Source: Bifidobacteriaceae bacterium
GTDB taxonomy: Bacteria > Actinomycetota > Actinomycetes > Actinomycetales > WQXJ01
Direction: 5' to 3'
Assembly: GCA_031261885.1 (NCBI GenBank)
Contig: JAISIU010000110.1
Location: forward strand, 1-7,939
Length of the DNA: 7,939 nucleotides
Below, piece by piece: positions 4,661-7,939 of this stretch. A program made the position numbers and the translations under genes. How positions within the stretch are numbered: the first letter of the stretch is position 1; every line of letters starts with the position of its first letter. Below the pieces are notes generated by a model. That model had not been told where the DNA came from. It made no database searches and was given only the letters and a program-made list of their open reading frames with translations.

Positions 4661-6418
4661 GTGGGACTTCATGTGGCGCTGTGCCAGATCGATCCGGTGG
4701 TTGGTGACCTCGTCGGCAACGCCCGGCTGATCGCCGAGGCGGCCGGGAACGCGGCCGGGCTCGGGGCCCGGCTCATCGTCCTCCCCGAAATGGCGCTCAC
4801 GGGCTACCCGATCGAGGACCTGGCCCTGCGCAGCTCGTTCCAGCAGGCGGCCGCCCAGCAGCTCCAAGACCTGGCCGGCGACCTGGTGACGGCCGGCGCG
4901 GGGGCGTGCGCCGTCATCGTCGGCTCGCTCGGCACGGCCCAGGCCACGCCGTCCTCGACGGGCTCGTCGGTCGCCGGGCGCGACCTCGTGGTCCGGGCCG
5001 GCGCCGAGAACGTGGAGACGCTGCCGGCCGAACCGCCCGCCGGCGGACAGAGCGCCGACCGCCTCGGCGAGGCGACCAAGCCGACGAACATCGCCGCGGT
5101 GCTGCGCCACGGCCGGATCGAGGCCGTCTACACCAAGCACCTCCTGCCCAACTACGGCGTGTTCGACGAGCGCCGCCTGTTCGCGCGCGGCGTGGGGCCG
5201 CTCGTCATCGACGTGGACGGGACCCGGGTGGGCCTGGCCATCTGCCACGACATTTGGGAGGACGTGCCGGACTCCCCCGTGACCCAGCTCCTCGCCGCAG
5301 GCGAGCGGATCGACCTCCTCGCGGTCCTCAACGGCTCGCCGTTCGAGGTCTCCAAGGCGCCGCAGCGCCGCACGCTGGCCGCAGCCCGCGCCGTCCAACT
5401 CGGTGCGCCCGTCGCCTACTGCAACCTCGTGGGCGGGCAGGACGACCTGGTGTTCGACGGCGGCAGCTTCGTGACCGGTCCGGACGGGGCCGTGGTGGCC
5501 GGCGCCGCCCACTTCCATCCCGAGACACTGATCTGGGACGCCGACGATGACGGGCGGCCGGCGCCGCTGCCGGACGACGACGAGGCGGTCTACCGCGCCA
5601 TCGTGCTCGGACTGCGGGACTACGCGGTCAAAAACGGCTTCAAGGGCGCGATCCTCGGACTCTCGGGCGGCATCGACTCCGCGCTGACCGCCGCGATCGC
5701 GACCGACGCGCTCGGCCGCGGCCACGTGACGGGAGTGTCGATGCCGTCCGCCTATTCGTCCGACCATTCCAAGGACGATGCCGCCGACGTCGCCGAACGG
5801 TGCGGGATCGACTACCGCGTGGTACCGATCGGGCCGATGGTCGACGCCTACGAGGCCCAGCTCCACCTGAGCGGCGTCGCGGCCGAGAACATCCAGGCCC
5901 GCGTGCGCGGACAGATCCTCATGGCGATCTCGAACATGGAGGGCCAGCTCGTGCTCGCCACCGGCAACAAGTCGGAGCTGGCCACGGGCTACTCGACGAT
6001 ATACGGCGACGCCGTGGGCGGGTTCGCGCCGATCAAGGACGTGCTGAAGACCCGCGTCTGGGCGATCTCCCGCTGGCGCAACGCTTACGCCGAACAGTGC
6101 GGCGAGACCCCGCCGATCCCCGAGAACTCGATCACGAAGCCGCCGTCGGCCGAACTCCGGCCCGGCCAGCTCGACTCCGACACGCTGCCGGACTACCACC
6201 TGCTCGACAAGGTGCTCGACCAGTACGTCGAGCACGGCACCTCGCGCCAGGCCCTGTTGGCCGCCGGCCATCCGGCCGAAGCCGTCGACCGCGCGCTCCG
6301 GCTGACCGACCGCGCCGAGTGGAAGCGCCGCCAGTACCCGCTGGGGCCGAAGGTGACGGCCCTCGCCTTCGGCCGCGACCGCCGCCTCCCGGTGACCAAC
6401 CGCTGGGTCGAGCCCTGA
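4661..6418 (+). CDS. nadE: Glutamine-dependent NAD+ synthetase
   Basis: A two-domain cytoplasmic enzyme that converts nicotinic acid adenine dinucleotide to NAD+ using ammonia drawn from glutamine. From the GTG at 4661 it has 585 residues. The N-terminal nitrilase-type glutaminase carries the Glu-Lys-Cys triad: E43 (LPEMALTGYPIEDL), K149 (YTKHLLPNYGVFDERR) and C195 (LAICHDIW). The C-terminal synthetase carries the PP-loop SGGIDS (325-330), VSMPSAYSSDHSKDDA, LVLATGNKSELATGYSTIYGD and IPENSITKPPSAELRPGQ. A Thr/Ser/Gly/Ala-rich stretch at about 87-135 is longer than expected at this place and may be a linker expansion. The start is chosen because homologues begin just before VALCQIDPVVGDL. An in-frame ATG at 4568 with a good Shine-Dalgarno inside the repeat would add 31 residues without family resemblance. 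Glutamine supplied by neighbouring glnA2 is its nitrogen donor. Confidence 0.95.
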   Translation: MGLHVALCQIDPVVGDLVGNARLIAEAAGNAAGLGARLIVLPEMALTGYPIEDLALRSSFQQAAAQQLQDLAGDLVTAGAGACAVIVGSLGTAQATPSSTGSSVAGRDLVVRAGAENVETLPAEPPAGGQSADRLGEATKPTNIAAVLRHGRIEAVYTKHLLPNYGVFDERRLFARGVGPLVIDVDGTRVGLAICHDIWEDVPDSPVTQLLAAGERIDLLAVLNGSPFEVSKAPQRRTLAAARAVQLGAPVAYCNLVGGQDDLVFDGGSFVTGPDGAVVAGAAHFHPETLIWDADDDGRPAPLPDDDEAVYRAIVLGLRDYAVKNGFKGAILGLSGGIDSALTAAIATDALGRGHVTGVSMPSAYSSDHSKDDAADVAERCGIDYRVVPIGPMVDAYEAQLHLSGVAAENIQARVRGQILMAISNMEGQLVLATGNKSELATGYSTIYGDAVGGFAPIKDVLKTRVWAISRWRNAYAEQCGETPPIPENSITKPPSAELRPGQLDSDTLPDYHLLDKVLDQYVEHGTSRQALLAAGHPAEAVDRALRLTDRAEWKRRQYPLGPKVTALAFGRDRRLPVTNRWVEP

Positions 6419-6494
6419 TCGCCCGGGTTCGCTCCGACATCGGACACCCTGACCAACCCTGCCAACCACCCCAAGGAAGGACCCCGACACCCAG

Positions 6495-7319
6495 ATGACA
6501 CCCACCCCCGCCCAGCCGGCCGCCAAGCGCCGCCGGTTCCGCATTCACCACTTGGCCCAGGCCAAGGCCGAGGGCCGCAAGCTCACGATGCTGACGGCCT
6601 ACGACTTCCAAACCGCCCAGGTGTTCGACGAGGCGGGCCTCGACCTGTTGCTAGTCGGCGACTCCTACGGCAACAACATGCTCGGCTACGACTCGACCAT
6701 TCCCGTAACTCTTGAAGACATGATGCGCGCCACCAGCGCCGTCGCGCGCGGCGCCCACTACGCGCTCGTCGTCGCGGACATGCCGTTCGGCAGCTACGAG
6801 GACACGCCCGCCCACGCCTTCCGGTCCGCCGCCCGGCTCATGAAAGCCGGCGCCCAGGCCGTCAAGCTCGAGGGCGGCCGGCCCGTCGCCCCCCAGGTGA
6901 AGCTCCTGACCGAATTCGGCATCCCCGTCATCGGGCACCTCGGGTTCACGCCGCAGTCGGAGAACGCGCTCGGCGGGCCGCGCATCCAGGGCCGCGAGGA
7001 CGGCGCCGCCCAGCGCCTGCTGGACGACGCGCTCGCGCTCCAGGAGGCCGGCGCGGCCGCGATCGTCCTCGAGCTCATGCCGGCCGCCACCGCCGCCTTC
7101 GTCACGTCTGGGCTCAAGGTCCCAACAATTGGCATCGGGGCCGGTCCGGACTGCGACGGACAGGTGTTGGTTTGGACCGATATGTCCGGACTGAGCGCTT
7201 CCACGCCAAAGTTCGTGAAGACATTTGGTAACCTGCGGAAAGACCTTGTCGACGCCGCCAGCGCCTACGCCCTGGCGGTGCGGCGGGGAACATACCCGGA
7301 CCCCGGCCACTCCTACTGA
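6495..7319 (+). CDS. panB: 3-methyl-2-oxobutanoate hydroxymethyltransferase (ketopantoate hydroxymethyltransferase)
   Basis: PanB transfers a one-carbon unit from 5,10-methylenetetrahydrofolate to 2-oxoisovalerate, giving ketopantoate, the first committed step to pantothenate and CoA. The protein has 274 residues, close to the usual 260-280, and reads as a TIM barrel. Metal and active-site residues are all present: D56 (LLLVGDSYGN), D95 (VVADMPFGSYE), K124 and E126 (AVKLEGG), H148 (IGHLGFTPQS) and E193 (LELMPA). The first 14 residues are a Pro/Ala/Arg-rich lead. It begins 76 nt after nadE. AAGGAAGG (6473-6480) is the only Shine-Dalgarno candidate and sits 14 nt upstream, longer than ideal. 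It is probably transcribed with nadE; the hairpin at 7320-7350 may mark the end of that unit. Confidence 0.97.
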   Translation: MTPTPAQPAAKRRRFRIHHLAQAKAEGRKLTMLTAYDFQTAQVFDEAGLDLLLVGDSYGNNMLGYDSTIPVTLEDMMRATSAVARGAHYALVVADMPFGSYEDTPAHAFRSAARLMKAGAQAVKLEGGRPVAPQVKLLTEFGIPVIGHLGFTPQSENALGGPRIQGREDGAAQRLLDDALALQEAGAAAIVLELMPAATAAFVTSGLKVPTIGIGAGPDCDGQVLVWTDMSGLSASTPKFVKTFGNLRKDLVDAASAYALAVRRGTYPDPGHSY

Positions 7320-7350
7320 GTGTTTGACGGCGCGCGACGCCGCCGAACAC
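7320..7350 (+). terminator. Hairpin directly after panB, possible terminator or processing site
   Basis: Arms 7320-7332 (GTGTTTGACGGCG) and 7338-7350 (CGCCGCCGAACAC) form a 13-bp stem with one G-U pair and one mismatch around the loop CGCGA. It starts right after the panB stop codon (7317-7319). No T-run follows, so intrinsic termination is uncertain, though in high-GC actinobacteria hairpins without a T-run are often proposed as terminators. Confidence 0.5.
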
Positions 7351-7469
7351 CCGCCCCGACGCCCCGGTCCCCGCCACCCATATCCGCCACCGCCGCCCCG
7401 CCCGGGCGGCCGCCCCGCGCGGCCACCACGGCCCGGCGGTCCACAACCAAGCGACCAGAAAGACTGACG

Positions 7470-7939
7470 TTGAGCGACACCACAGCTGGAACACGTGCCC
7501 CGATCACGAAGGGAACGGTCGGACCGATGAGGTCGGTCCCGGCATCGATCCCCCGGCCCGAATACGTCGGCAAGGACGAACCGGACTCCGAACCGTGGCC
7601 GGGCGGCGACGTCAAGGACGCCGAGACCGTCGAACGGATCCGCGCCGCCTCCCGCGTCGCCACCGGCGCGCTCGAGGCCGCCGGGGCCGCCGTGAAGCCC
7701 GGCATCACAACGGACGAGCTCGACGCCATCGGCCATGACTACATGGTGAGCCACGGCGCCTACCCCTCGACGCTCGGCTACCGCGGCTACACCAAGTCCC
7801 TGTGCACCTCGCTCAACGAGGTCATCTGCCACGGCATCCCCGACTCGACCGTGGTCCAGGACGGCGACATCGTCAACATCGACGTCACGGCCTACCTCGA
7901 CGGCGTCCACGGCGACACGAACGCCACGTTCCTGGCCGG
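7470..7939 (+). CDS. map: Type I methionine aminopeptidase (MetAP1c-like), N-terminal part (runs off right edge)
   Basis: The frame is open from TTG at 7470 to the window end, about 156 residues of an expected 285 or so. The enzyme removes the initiator methionine from nascent proteins. The N-terminal extension (APITKGTVGPMRSVPASIPRPEYVGK, residues 10-35) is the proline-rich SH3-binding-like segment typical of actinobacterial MetAP1c. The catalytic domain follows: GALEAAGAAVKPGITTDELD, YPSTLGYRGYTKSLCTSLNE, VICHGIPDS with the conserved His, and the first two metal-ligand aspartates in VNIDVTA and HGDTNATF. The remaining ligands lie beyond the window. TTG is chosen because the conserved extension begins just inside it; the next in-frame ATG, at 7527, would cut that extension. 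The Shine-Dalgarno is weak (AGAAAGA, 7457-7463). Confidence 0.92.
   Translation, partial: MSDTTAGTRAPITKGTVGPMRSVPASIPRPEYVGKDEPDSEPWPGGDVKDAETVERIRAASRVATGALEAAGAAVKPGITTDELDAIGHDYMVSHGAYPSTLGYRGYTKSLCTSLNEVICHGIPDSTVVQDGDIVNIDVTAYLDGVHGDTNATFLA

Noticed and set aside
6419..6494. A terminator between nadE and panB
   Set aside because: Only a tiny dyad (TCCGA-CA-TCGGA) with no T-run; it is too weak to call and the genes are probably co-transcribed.
4505..6544. A 679-codon minus-strand open frame antisense to nadE
   Set aside because: Same artefact: it covers the full nadE coding region, crosses into panB and the repeat, and shows no domain.
7398..7409. The palindrome CCGCCCGGGCGG between panB and map, as an operator
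   Set aside because: Short GC-only palindromes are expected by chance in this C-rich spacer; nothing else supports a binding site.

Overview
The window is a very GC-rich piece of an actinobacterial chromosome. This is inferred from GC-saturated third codon positions, an actinobacterial-type GlnA2 next to glnE, a glutaminase-fused NadE, and a methionine aminopeptidase with the N-terminal extension typical of actinobacterial MetAP1c. Family or genus cannot be fixed from the sequence alone.

Left block (1-2411, minus strand): glnA2, a GlnA2-type glutamine synthetase, is followed after 2 nt by glnE, the glutamine synthetase adenylyltransferase. GlnE runs off the left edge and carries two low-complexity insertions, one built around a long imperfect palindrome (390-444). 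The local GlnA2 lacks the adenylylatable tyrosine, so GlnE probably acts on another glutamine synthetase encoded elsewhere.

Middle block (2412-4584): a repeat-rich intergenic region, then one plus-strand accessory gene (3035-4423). It encodes a 462-residue protein with a Schlafen/AlbA_2 domain, a GHKL-type HATPase_c_4 domain and a C-terminal winged helix. Its start codon lies inside a nested, AT-rich palindrome that looks like an autoregulatory operator. The gene is bracketed by two direct copies of a 122-bp palindromic element (121/122 identical, 1843 bp apart), so it looks like an accessory cassette inserted at, or removable by recombination between, these repeats. Without it the locus would read glnA2 - one repeat - nadE.

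Right block (4661-7939, plus strand): nadE (glutamine-dependent NAD synthetase), panB (ketopantoate hydroxymethyltransferase, pantothenate/CoA synthesis) and the first 470 nt of map (methionine aminopeptidase). This looks like a core housekeeping run linking nitrogen assimilation and glutamine use with NAD, CoA and protein maturation.

The most interesting material is the repeat-flanked AlbA_2 module with its operator, the structure of the 122-bp element (nested and interleaved inverted repeats, and in one copy a Shine-Dalgarno plus ATG in frame with nadE), and the palindrome-containing insertions in glnE. No tRNA, rRNA, CRISPR array or transposase gene was seen.
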